Positions 1-9,476 of a stretch of DNA of 49,267 bases are shown piece by piece (the stretch's first letter is position 1; the number at the start of each line of letters is the position of its first letter). The notes under the pieces were generated by a model, which was not told where the DNA came from, ran no database searches, and saw only the letters and a list, made by a program, of their open reading frames with translations. The position numbers and the translations under genes were made by a program. The stretch comes from Candidatus Nanoarchaeia archaeon (lineage in GTDB: Archaea > Nanobdellota > Nanobdellia > Woesearchaeales > SKGA01), in assembly GCA_028691765.1 (NCBI GenBank), contig JAQUYS010000004.1:1-49267 (forward strand). Reading direction: 5' to 3'.

Positions 1-217
1 TGAGCCAAAAATAAATTTTTTTGGTCGTCTTTCATTTTTACTCAGAATGACGACAGAACGCCACAAAATACAGAATTAAACCATATAAACCAGTAACCAC
101 TTATAAGTAACAAACAAATAGAAACCTTTATAAAGTAATTTGCATTTCTCTATTTTCTAAGACTTAATGAATTAAATCAAATTCAAGAGTTTCACACCAT
201 ATTGGGGGTTAACAAAA

Positions 218-1030
218 ATGATTGTTGATAAAGGATTAATAGATAAATTAAAATTATTCGGATTAAATAGTTATGAAGCAAAAATTTGGGTTGCTTTATT
301 ATCTAGAGGAGTATCTAGTGCAGGTGAACTTTCTGACATTTCTAATGTACCGAGATCAAGAAGTTATGATGTTTTAGAATCTTTAGAAAAAAAAGGTTTT
401 ATTGTTATGAAAATTGGAAAACCAATAAAATATATTGCAGTACCACCAACGGAAGTTTTAGAAAGAGTAAAATCTAGAATCCAAATTGAAGCAGATCAAC
501 AATCTAAAAATATAGAATCTCTTAAAGAATCAACAATATTAACTGATTTAACATTATTACATAATAACGGTGTAGAAGTAATAGAACCTTCCGATTTAAC
601 AGCTTCTTTTAAAGGAAGAGACAAAGTATATGAACAAATACTTTTGATGTTAAAAACTGTGGAAGATGAATTTATATTAATGACTTCTGAAGAAGGATTT
701 ATCCGAAAAGCAGATATTTTAGCAAAAGCATTTAAAAAAGCTCATGAAAGAGGAGTAAAAATCAAAATTGCTGCAGATTTAACTAAAAAATCTTCTGAAG
801 CTATAAAACTTGTCGAACCTTATGCTGAAATTAAACACATAGATCACATAAAAGCAAGATTTGCAATAGCGGATGGTAAAGAATTAGCATTTTTATTATT
901 TAATGACAATTCAGTACATCCATCTTATGATGTTGGTATTTGGTTAAACTCAGAATATTTCGCAGCAGCATTACAATCTTTATTCGATACTGTTTGGGAA
1001 ACGTTGGAAAAACCAAAATTAAAGGTTTAA
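218..1030 (+). CDS. TrmB-family transcriptional regulator (paralog of 30965-31780)
   Basis: N-terminal wHTH (LNSYEAKIWVALLSRGVSSAGELSDISNVPRSRSYDVLESLEKKGFI) plus C-terminal sensor-like domain; GGGGGT SD-like element before ATG. Confidence 0.85.
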   Translation: MIVDKGLIDKLKLFGLNSYEAKIWVALLSRGVSSAGELSDISNVPRSRSYDVLESLEKKGFIVMKIGKPIKYIAVPPTEVLERVKSRIQIEADQQSKNIESLKESTILTDLTLLHNNGVEVIEPSDLTASFKGRDKVYEQILLMLKTVEDEFILMTSEEGFIRKADILAKAFKKAHERGVKIKIAADLTKKSSEAIKLVEPYAEIKHIDHIKARFAIADGKELAFLLFNDNSVHPSYDVGIWLNSEYFAAALQSLFDTVWETLEKPKLKV

Positions 1031-1068
1031 TACGAACTTTTTTAAACTAAGAATTTATTTTCTTTTAT

Positions 1069-1758
1069 ATGTTAGACAATATTTTAATTTTAGGTACTAG
1101 TCATATTTCTTCAGATTCAGTAAATCAAATAAAAAATACTTTTTTAGATTTCAAACCAGATATAGTCGCGGTTGAATTAGATAAAAATAGATTATTTTCT
1201 TTGAAACATCCACAAAAAAAAATCAAATCAAATATTTTTTTACAAATAAAAACTTTTGGAGTTACGGGTTTTGTATTCGCCACATTAGGAAAATATCTTC
1301 AAAAAAAACTGGGTTCAATCGTAAAAACAAATCCTGGCGCAGATATGCTTATGGCGGTAAACTTAGCTCAAAACAATTCATTACAATTAGAATTGATAGA
1401 TCAAGACATACAAATAACTTTAAAAAAATTTTCTAAAGCATTTTCATTCAAGGAAAAAATGAAACTTCTCAAAGATTTAATATTATCCCCTTTTTCTAAA
1501 AAACAAAAAATAAATTTCGATATCAAAAAAGTTCCTGAAGAAAAAATAATTACTCAATTAATAGATCAAATAAAATTAACATATCCTTCAATATACTTTG
1601 TTTTTATAGAAGAAAGAAACCAAATAATGGCTAAAAACTTAATAAGATTACATAAATTACATCCTGATAAAAAAATACTTGCAGTAGTTGGTGCAGGTCA
1701 TAAAGAAGGGATGTTACCATTATTAAAAAAATATGATTTACTCTTTGAAAAGCCATAA
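1069..1758 (+). CDS. TraB/PrgY-like family protein
   Basis: ILGTSHISSDSV, DIVAVELDKNRL, ERNQIMAKNL, VVGAGHKEGM motifs. Confidence 0.8.
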   Translation: MLDNILILGTSHISSDSVNQIKNTFLDFKPDIVAVELDKNRLFSLKHPQKKIKSNIFLQIKTFGVTGFVFATLGKYLQKKLGSIVKTNPGADMLMAVNLAQNNSLQLELIDQDIQITLKKFSKAFSFKEKMKLLKDLILSPFSKKQKINFDIKKVPEEKIITQLIDQIKLTYPSIYFVFIEERNQIMAKNLIRLHKLHPDKKILAVVGAGHKEGMLPLLKKYDLLFEKP

Positions 1759-1773
1759 TTTATTCAAAATATT

Positions 1774-1798
1774 GTTTTCCAGAGGAAATGAAGGGGTT
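1774..1798 (+). promoter_or_regulatory. ORB-like candidate origin recognition box
   Basis: GTTTTCCAGAGGAAATGAAGGGGTT: TTCC..GGAAA dyad followed by a G-string, as in archaeal ORB/mini-ORB elements; near-identical to 27375-27398. Confidence 0.65.
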
Positions 1799-1932
1799 AA
1801 ATTTAAATAAATCTAACAAAAAACCACATATTACAGGCATTTTTTAATCTCCATAGGAAATTTAAAATAATTTCTTTATAAATATTTCAAGTAATTTTAT
1901 TTATAAATATTTTTAAATAAGAAATAGGAGTG

Positions 1933-1942
1933 TTTATAAATA
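1933..1942 (+). promoter_or_regulatory. TATA box/promoter for TBP gene
   Basis: TTTATAAATA in the AT-rich intergenic region upstream of 2022. Confidence 0.5.
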
Positions 1943-2021
1943 AGTCTAACTTTTGCTTTTTCTAAGTGATTGATTTTTCGACCACTCTTTTTATTTCAAA
2001 CTTTTTAGGGGGTACTCAAAA

Positions 2022-2588
2022 ATGGCTGAAAAAAGCTTAGAACAATTGAAAAAAGAATTAGATATAACAATTGTTAATATTGTTGTTTCTACAAGTTTAG
2101 ACCATGACATTCCATTAGAGAAAATGGCTGCAAATCTTTCTAACACTGAATACAATCCAGAACAATTTCCAGGATTAGTAATAAGAATTAAAGAACCAAA
2201 AACATCTGCATTAATATTTAGTTCAGGTAAAGTTGTTTCTACAGGGGCTAAAAGCTTGGAAATGGTTAGAGAATCATTAAATAAAATCATTGAAACTTTA
2301 AAGAAAATAAACATAACAATTAAAGTTGTTCCTGAAATCAATGTTCAAAACATGGTTGCTAGTGGAAATATAGGTATGGATTTAAATTTGAATACCTTAG
2401 CTATGAAATTAGACAACACAGAATATGAACCAGAACAATTCCCTGGATTAGTATTTAAATTGCCTGCTGCAAAAGCAACATTTTTACTATTTAGTAATGG
2501 AAAAATTGTTTGTACAGGTACTAAATCTGTGGAAGAAGTTTACAGAGCAGTAGATATGCTTATTAAAGTTCTTAAAGAAAAGAAATAA
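2022..2588 (+). CDS. tbp: TATA-box-binding protein
   Basis: Two-repeat TBP fold: NTEYNPEQFPGLVIRIKEPKTSALIFSSGKVVSTGAKS and NTEYEPEQFPGLVFKLPAAKATFLLFSNGKIVCTGTKS. Confidence 0.95.
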   Translation: MAEKSLEQLKKELDITIVNIVVSTSLDHDIPLEKMAANLSNTEYNPEQFPGLVIRIKEPKTSALIFSSGKVVSTGAKSLEMVRESLNKIIETLKKINITIKVVPEINVQNMVASGNIGMDLNLNTLAMKLDNTEYEPEQFPGLVFKLPAAKATFLLFSNGKIVCTGTKSVEEVYRAVDMLIKVLKEKK

Positions 2589-2697
2589 TTCTTTTAATTT
2601 TTTTATATTTTCTACAATATATATATTCTAATATATTTATTTTCCAAATACGTATATTTATGAATGGTTTAACATTTCACAAACAAGGGTGTCTTAG

Positions 2698-4731
2698 ATG
2701 GATGTTGGGGAACAATTACAAATATTTCAAAATTTTTTTGAAAAATTCTATTATGAGAATTTAATTTCTGCTTTTCAAAGAGGCGAAAATTATATTGTAG
2801 TTGATTTTCAAGATTTAGCAGTTTTTAATCCTGAATTGGCTCAAAAAGTTTTAGATTCTCCTGAAGAATGTTTTAAAACTGCAAGCTTATCTATTGAAAG
2901 ATTAGATTTACATGAAGATAAAAAGGAAAAAGAATTTTTTGTAAGATTTAAAAATATTCCTTTATCACAAAAAGTTTCTATAAGAAATATACGGAGCAAA
3001 CACATAGGAAAATTAATACAAGTTGATGGAGTTATACGTCAAAAAGGAGATGTTCGACCAAAAGCAATATCTGCAAAATTCGAATGTCCTTCATGTGGAA
3101 ACATAATGAATATAATTCAAATCGATGAAAAATTTAGAGAACCTTCCCAATGTGGTTGTGGTAGAAAGGGTGGATTCAAATTATTAGATAAATTGTTAAT
3201 CGATATACAAAAAATAGTTTTAGAAGAACCCACAGAAAATTTAGATGGTGGTGAACAAGCTAAACGATTTAAAATTTTATTACAACATGATTTAGTTAGT
3301 CCTATAGGAGAAAAGAAAACAAATCCAGGTAGTCAAGTAAGATTAGTTGGCGTTGTTTCAGAAATACCCATCTCTCTTTCAAGTGGGGGAAAATCAGTTG
3401 AGTTTGATTTAATATTAGATGGAAATCATGTAGAACCATTACAAGAAGATTTTGGTGCAGTTATCATTACACCTGAGGAAGAAGAAAAAATAATTCAATT
3501 ATCTCAAAAACCAACCTTGATAAAAGATTTAGTTACTAATTTAGCTCCTTCAATATATGGTTATGAAAAAATAAAAGAAGCATTGTTATTGCAACAATTT
3601 GGTGGAATTCGTAAGCCACGAAGTGATGGAATTAAAACAAGAGGGGACATACATATATTGTTGGTAGGGGATCCTGGTGCGGCGAAAAGTCAGTTATTAA
3701 AAAGAATGTCTGTTATAGCTCCAAAATCTCGATTTGTTTCTGGAAAAGGTGCTTCTGGTGCAGGATTAACTGCAGCCGTTATAAAAGATGATTTTCTAAA
3801 AGGATGGGCTTTAGAAGCAGGAGCATTAGTTTTAGCAAACAATGGTTGTGTTTGTATTGATGAGTTAGATAAAATGACTCCTGAAGATCGTTCTGCGATG
3901 CATGAAGCATTAGAGCAACAAACTGTAACTATAAGTAAAGCGAATATTCAAGCAACATTAAGATGCCAAACAACAGTTCTGGCTGCAGCGAATCCAAAAT
4001 ATGGAAGATTTGATCCATATGAAATTTTAGGAAAACAAATTGATTTACCTCCTGCTTTAATGTCTCGTTTTGATTTAATGTTTCCAGTTAGAGATGTACC
4101 TGATAGGGAAAAAGATACTCAAATTGCTAAATTTATTTTAAATTTACACCAAGATAGTACTCGAACTGAAAGAACTGTGGAAATAGATACAAATTTATTA
4201 AAAAAATACATTGCCTATGCTAAGAAAAATGTTTTTCCAAAATTAACTAATGAAGCATTAGAAGAAATAGAAAAATATTATGTTAAAATAAGAAACTCGG
4301 GAGGGGATTCAGGCGGAATTAAATCCGTTCCAATTACCGCGCGTCAACTAGAAGCATTAATACGTTTAACTGAAGCATGTGCTAAAGTTAGATTATCTCA
4401 AATAGCAAATAGAGAAGATGCAAAAAGAGCAATAAATTTATTACACTATTCTTTAGGTCAAATCATGTTGGACCCTGAAACTGGAAGATTAGATATAGAT
4501 AGAATTACAACAGGAATTACCGCGAGTCAAAGAAGTCATATTGCGATTGTTAAAGAAGCATTAATTAATTTAGAAAATATAACTATGAAAAAAATACTTC
4601 CGGTAGCAGATGTTATAAAAGAATGTGAAAGTAAAGGTATGGAACTATCTAAAATAGAAGAAACTATTGAAAAACTAAGTCGGAGTGGAGACATATACAA
4701 ACCTAAAAAAGATTTTATTTCAAGATTGTGA
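2698..4731 (+). CDS. mcm: Replicative DNA helicase MCM
   Basis: N-terminal zinc motif, Walker A GDPGAAKSQLLK, Walker B CIDELDKM, Arg finger SRFDLMF, C-terminal wHTH. Confidence 0.96.
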   Translation: MDVGEQLQIFQNFFEKFYYENLISAFQRGENYIVVDFQDLAVFNPELAQKVLDSPEECFKTASLSIERLDLHEDKKEKEFFVRFKNIPLSQKVSIRNIRSKHIGKLIQVDGVIRQKGDVRPKAISAKFECPSCGNIMNIIQIDEKFREPSQCGCGRKGGFKLLDKLLIDIQKIVLEEPTENLDGGEQAKRFKILLQHDLVSPIGEKKTNPGSQVRLVGVVSEIPISLSSGGKSVEFDLILDGNHVEPLQEDFGAVIITPEEEEKIIQLSQKPTLIKDLVTNLAPSIYGYEKIKEALLLQQFGGIRKPRSDGIKTRGDIHILLVGDPGAAKSQLLKRMSVIAPKSRFVSGKGASGAGLTAAVIKDDFLKGWALEAGALVLANNGCVCIDELDKMTPEDRSAMHEALEQQTVTISKANIQATLRCQTTVLAAANPKYGRFDPYEILGKQIDLPPALMSRFDLMFPVRDVPDREKDTQIAKFILNLHQDSTRTERTVEIDTNLLKKYIAYAKKNVFPKLTNEALEEIEKYYVKIRNSGGDSGGIKSVPITARQLEALIRLTEACAKVRLSQIANREDAKRAINLLHYSLGQIMLDPETGRLDIDRITTGITASQRSHIAIVKEALINLENITMKKILPVADVIKECESKGMELSKIEETIEKLSRSGDIYKPKKDFISRL

Positions 4732-4736
4732 TTTAA

Positions 4737-5423
4737 ATGGAAAATAAAAATAAATTCAAAAGAGAAATTGCAAAAAAATTTCCATTAAAACACTTATTGA
4801 GTGGAACATATGTTCTTCAAGAAGGATGGAATCCTAATTATGTTGAATCTAAATATGGAAAAATTTCTCGAATAAACACAATAGGTGTGATTGTTAAAAT
4901 AGAGTCTCCAACAAAATTTTTATTAGATGATGGAACTGCAACGATAGGAGTTAATTGTTTCTCAGAGGAAATTCTAAAACATGAATTAGTCGTAGGTGAT
5001 TCGGTTTTACTCATTGCAAGAATCAGAGAATATGAAAATTCATTATGTTTAGTCACTGAAATTTTGAATAAAACTCAAATCAATTCAAATAAAAAATGGT
5101 TTGAATTCAGAAAACAATATTTGGATGAATTTGAAAATTTAATTGATAAAAATGTCGATTTTTTTGTCGAAGAAACTCCTACACAATACATTGAAACACC
5201 TGAAGTCATAGAATTTCAAATACCTTCTTTAAATGACTCTGATGAAAAAGAAATAACTCCAGATAATTTAATTTTATTTATTCAAAAAAATGATTCGATT
5301 AATGGTTGTGCGATTCAACAAATAATTGACTTTTATGGACAAGATGTTGAAAAAACAATAAATCTTTTAATTTCAATGGGGGAAGTTTACGAAATTAAAG
5401 CAGGATTCTTAAAAATACTTTAA
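4737..5423 (+). CDS. OB-fold nucleic-acid-binding protein (RPA-like)
   Basis: OB-fold pattern NTIGVIVKIESPTKFLLDDGTATIGVNCFSE...GDSVLLIARIREYENSLCLV; 5 nt downstream of mcm. Confidence 0.6.
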   Translation: MENKNKFKREIAKKFPLKHLLSGTYVLQEGWNPNYVESKYGKISRINTIGVIVKIESPTKFLLDDGTATIGVNCFSEEILKHELVVGDSVLLIARIREYENSLCLVTEILNKTQINSNKKWFEFRKQYLDEFENLIDKNVDFFVEETPTQYIETPEVIEFQIPSLNDSDEKEITPDNLILFIQKNDSINGCAIQQIIDFYGQDVEKTINLLISMGEVYEIKAGFLKIL

Positions 5424-5480
5424 TTAAGCACTGGTCAACCCACCTAAAAATTTATAAACCTAAGAAGAGGTTTATTTATT

Positions 5481-7670
5481 ATGTTAAAAGCGTTTAACCC
5501 TCGAAAATATCAATTAGAGTTATATGAGAATTCAATAAATCAAAATACACTAATCGTATTGCCTACAGGATTAGGTAAAACTGCAATCGCTATGTTATTA
5601 GCTGCGAAAAGATTGATTGATTTCCCAAATAACAAAATTCTATTTTTAGCTCCAACAAAACCATTAGTAGAACAACAAATGAATTCGTTTAAAAAACAAT
5701 TTTTATTTTCAGAAGATAACTTTAATTTATTTACTGGTTTGATTTCGCCTGAAAAAAGAAAGGAATTATATCAAAAAACTAAATTTATTTTCTCCACACC
5801 ACAAACTATTGAAAATGATGTGATTTCTGGAAATATTGATCTAGAATGCGTATCTTTAATTGTTTTTGATGAAGCACACAGAGCAACAGGAAATTACGCA
5901 TATGTTTTTTTAGCTCAAAAATATATTGAGATTTCAAAAAATCCCTTAATTTTAGCACTTTCAGCTTCTCCTGGTTCTCAAAAAGAAGAAATTGAACAAA
6001 TATGTAAGAATTTATTTATTGAAAATGTACAATATAAATCTTCAAATGACGAAAGCTTAAAAGAATATTCTCAAAAAACCGATTTGATTTGGAAAGAAAT
6101 TGAATTAACTCCGAACATAAATAAAGCCATCGCTTATTTGAACAAATGCGTAACTATTAGAAAAAATAAATTATCTGATTTAGGTTTTAAAAAAACATCA
6201 TTTAATACAAATTTAGATATTTTAAATGCACAAAAAGAGATACAAAGTTCAATTGCCCAAGGAAAAACAGATTATAACGCTTTAATTGCGATGAGTGTTT
6301 TAGCTGAATTAATAAAATTAAATCATTCATTAGAGTTAATAGAAAGTCAATCTTTATTTGCTGCAAATCAATATATTTCTGGAATATTTTCAAAAAGTAA
6401 AATTTCTAAAGCCAAATCCATACAAAATTTAGTTAAAGATGTAAATTTTATTTCAGCTATTGCTACGATAAGAGATGCGATTAACAATAATGAAATACAC
6501 CCTAAAATAATATTTTTAAAAAAAGAGATCGCTTCAATATTAAGTCAAACTCCTAATTCAAAAATAATTATATTTACACAATTTAGAGATACTGCAACAA
6601 ATATAAAAGAAGAATTAGGAACTCTCGGTTCTGCGAATATATTTTTTGGACAAGCAAAAAAAAATGGTGTGGGATTTTCTCAAAAACAACAAAAAGAAAT
6701 ATTAGAAGATTTTACAAACAACAAATTTCAAATTTTAATTGCGACAAGTGTTGCTGAAGAAGGATTAGATATTCCCTCAGTAAATCATGTTTTTTTCTAT
6801 GAACCTATACCAAGTGCAATTCGTTCAGTGCAAAGAAGGGGAAGAACAGGTAGACATTCAAAAGGAAATGTTACTATTTTAATTTCTAAAGGAACTCGAG
6901 ATGAGGCCTATAGATGGGCATCATTTAATAAAGAAAAAAATATGTTTAAAGTTTTAAAAGACTTTTCTACAACCCCTGAAAAAACTCCACAAAAATCTTT
7001 AACATCCTATGTACAACAAACCAATTTAACAATGTATGTTGATCATAGGGAAAAAGGTTCAAATCTCGTAAAAACATTACTTTCTCAAAACATTGATTTA
7101 AAATTAAAACAATTAGCGGTTGGAGATTTTCTAATATCTAGCGATGTTGTTGTTGAGTTTAAAAATGTACGAGATTTTGTAGATTCCATAGTTGATGGTA
7201 GATTACTAACACAATTAAAATCTTTAATTCAATATTCAAAACCACTAATTCTAATTGAAGGTGAAGAAAATATATATTCGATTAGAAATGTCGATCCTTT
7301 AGCCATAGATGGCATGTTGGCAACAATTTATCTATCGTATAAGATTCCTTTATTCCGAACTAAAAATTCCGAAGAATCAGCAAGGTTATTAATAGCGTTT
7401 GCAAAAAAAGAACAAGAAAATAAAAATTCTTCTTTCACATTTCATTCTGCAAAACCCATGGATGATAATTCATTACAAGAATATATTGTTTCATCATTTC
7501 CTGCCATAGGCGGTGCCTTAGCAAAAAAAATAATGTCTCATTTTAAAACGTTAAGTTCTTTCTTTAACTCATCTAAAGAAGAATTGGTTCAAATAGATCA
7601 ATTAGGCGAGAAAAAAGCAAATGAAATACTGCGGATTAGAAATTTAAATTATGGTTCTAATTCAAAGTAA
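5481..7670 (+). CDS. hef: Hef-like SF2 helicase/ERCC4-domain protein
   Basis: Helicase motifs (LPTGLGKT, DEAH, QRRGRTGR), ERCC4 domain (VDHREKG...VEFKNVRDFVDSIVDGRLLTQ) and C-terminal HhH. Confidence 0.92.
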   Translation: MLKAFNPRKYQLELYENSINQNTLIVLPTGLGKTAIAMLLAAKRLIDFPNNKILFLAPTKPLVEQQMNSFKKQFLFSEDNFNLFTGLISPEKRKELYQKTKFIFSTPQTIENDVISGNIDLECVSLIVFDEAHRATGNYAYVFLAQKYIEISKNPLILALSASPGSQKEEIEQICKNLFIENVQYKSSNDESLKEYSQKTDLIWKEIELTPNINKAIAYLNKCVTIRKNKLSDLGFKKTSFNTNLDILNAQKEIQSSIAQGKTDYNALIAMSVLAELIKLNHSLELIESQSLFAANQYISGIFSKSKISKAKSIQNLVKDVNFISAIATIRDAINNNEIHPKIIFLKKEIASILSQTPNSKIIIFTQFRDTATNIKEELGTLGSANIFFGQAKKNGVGFSQKQQKEILEDFTNNKFQILIATSVAEEGLDIPSVNHVFFYEPIPSAIRSVQRRGRTGRHSKGNVTILISKGTRDEAYRWASFNKEKNMFKVLKDFSTTPEKTPQKSLTSYVQQTNLTMYVDHREKGSNLVKTLLSQNIDLKLKQLAVGDFLISSDVVVEFKNVRDFVDSIVDGRLLTQLKSLIQYSKPLILIEGEENIYSIRNVDPLAIDGMLATIYLSYKIPLFRTKNSEESARLLIAFAKKEQENKNSSFTFHSAKPMDDNSLQEYIVSSFPAIGGALAKKIMSHFKTLSSFFNSSKEELVQIDQLGEKKANEILRIRNLNYGSNSK

Positions 7671-7702
7671 GTTTTTTAAACCCGTTCTTCTTCTAAAATG
7701 TC

Positions 7703-9430
7703 ATGGTAAAATGGAATTTAAACGATATTTTCAAAGAAGATGACAAAAATAAATTAATGAGTGCTATGGATTCTTCTGTAACTAAACTGTGTTCGTTCAA
7801 AAATAAATTAAATTCGTGTAAGATTAAGGAATTTATTGAAATTTTTAATTTAATTGAAGAATTAACTAAAATATCTAACACACTATACATTAAAATTTAT
7901 TTGAAAAATTGTGAGGATCAAGGAGATAAAAAAACAATTAAAGAACTACAAAAATTAGATATGTTGTTAACAGAAAATCAAAACAAACTTTTATTCATAA
8001 ATGAATTTATCCGAAATTTGGATGAGAAAAAAGCAAATATGCTTTACAAAAATTTAGGAAAATACAAATATTATTTTAAATCAATACGTGACACAAAACC
8101 TCACATGCGTTCTTTGGAAGAAGAAAAAATATTGAATTTAAAAAATTTAAGTGGTCACCAAACATTAACTACCATAAGAAACTTGCTTTCTTCAAAGCTA
8201 ATTTTTAAATTCAAAAATAAAAAAATAAATGAAACTGAATTAATACAACATACGATGGATAAAGCTTCAAAAAATCACATAGAAGCGTACAAGTCATTAT
8301 TATCAGAATATAAAAAGAATGAAGATTTATTTGGTGAAGTGTATAAAGGATTGGCTTTAGATTGGTCTAATGAAATGATTAAAATAAGAAATCATACCAC
8401 ATCTATATCTGCACGAAATTTTTCAAATACTCTTCAAGATAGTACAATAAATATGTTGTTGAATTTAATAAGAGAAAAAAGAAATATTTTTCAAAAATTT
8501 TTCAAATTAAAATTTAAAGTTTTAAATTTGCCAAATTCAAGATACCACATATATGCACCTTATCAAATTAAAACATCTAAAAAATATGATTTTCAAACAT
8601 CTAAAAAATTAGTTTTAAAAACTTTTAAAAATTTTTCTCCAGATGTTGAAAAATTAGCTAAAAACGTATTTGATAAATCCCACATACATTCAGATGTTTT
8701 AAAATCTAAACGAGGAGGTGCATTTTGTTATTCGTACGATAAAAATACCGTTCCATTTATTATGTTAAATCATACAGATGATTTAAATTCAATATTGACT
8801 ATGGCTCATGAACTAGGTCACGGCATACATGCACAATTGGCGAAAGATAAAACACAAATGACTTATCACTCCTCATTGGTTTTGGCTGAAACTGCCAGCA
8901 TATTTTCGGAATTATTGTTAACTGAAGAATTATTAAAGATTGCAACAAATGAAGAAAAAAAATATTTATTGTTTCATCACATAAGTGCTATGTTTGCGAG
9001 TATTTTAAGACAAGCATATTTTGTAATCTTTGAAATAGACGCTCACAAATTAATTTCTCAAGGAGCGAGTGTTGATGATCTTAATCAAAAATATTATGAT
9101 TTATTAAAAGAACAATTTGGAGATGACATGACTATCCCTGACGAATTTAAATGCGAATGGTTAAGAATTCCACACATATATGAATCGCCATTCTATTGTT
9201 ATGCTTATGCATTTGGAAATCTTTTAGTTCTCGCTCTTTATATTAAATATCAAAATGAAGGAACTAAATTTGTAAAAGACTATTTAAACATCTTAAGTTC
9301 TGGAGGGGATGCAGATGTTGAAGAAATATTATCTAAAGTTAAGATAGATGTTAACAACAAATCTTTTTGGAAAGGTGCATTTGATAAACTAGAAAAGGAC
9401 GTAAATGATTTAGAGAATTTAATAAATTAG
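7703..9430 (+). CDS. M3-family oligoendopeptidase (PepF-like)
   Basis: HELGH zinc motif in MAHELGHGIHAQL; M3 C-terminal region. Confidence 0.85.
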   Translation: MVKWNLNDIFKEDDKNKLMSAMDSSVTKLCSFKNKLNSCKIKEFIEIFNLIEELTKISNTLYIKIYLKNCEDQGDKKTIKELQKLDMLLTENQNKLLFINEFIRNLDEKKANMLYKNLGKYKYYFKSIRDTKPHMRSLEEEKILNLKNLSGHQTLTTIRNLLSSKLIFKFKNKKINETELIQHTMDKASKNHIEAYKSLLSEYKKNEDLFGEVYKGLALDWSNEMIKIRNHTTSISARNFSNTLQDSTINMLLNLIREKRNIFQKFFKLKFKVLNLPNSRYHIYAPYQIKTSKKYDFQTSKKLVLKTFKNFSPDVEKLAKNVFDKSHIHSDVLKSKRGGAFCYSYDKNTVPFIMLNHTDDLNSILTMAHELGHGIHAQLAKDKTQMTYHSSLVLAETASIFSELLLTEELLKIATNEEKKYLLFHHISAMFASILRQAYFVIFEIDAHKLISQGASVDDLNQKYYDLLKEQFGDDMTIPDEFKCEWLRIPHIYESPFYCYAYAFGNLLVLALYIKYQNEGTKFVKDYLNILSSGGDADVEEILSKVKIDVNNKSFWKGAFDKLEKDVNDLENLIN

Positions 9431-9476
9431 CTTTAATTAACATTAGTTTTATATTTAAGTAGGTTTTTATTTTATC

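Noticed and set aside
2022-2588. Internal duplication in the 188-aa ORF
   Set aside because: Normal two-fold repeat of TBP.
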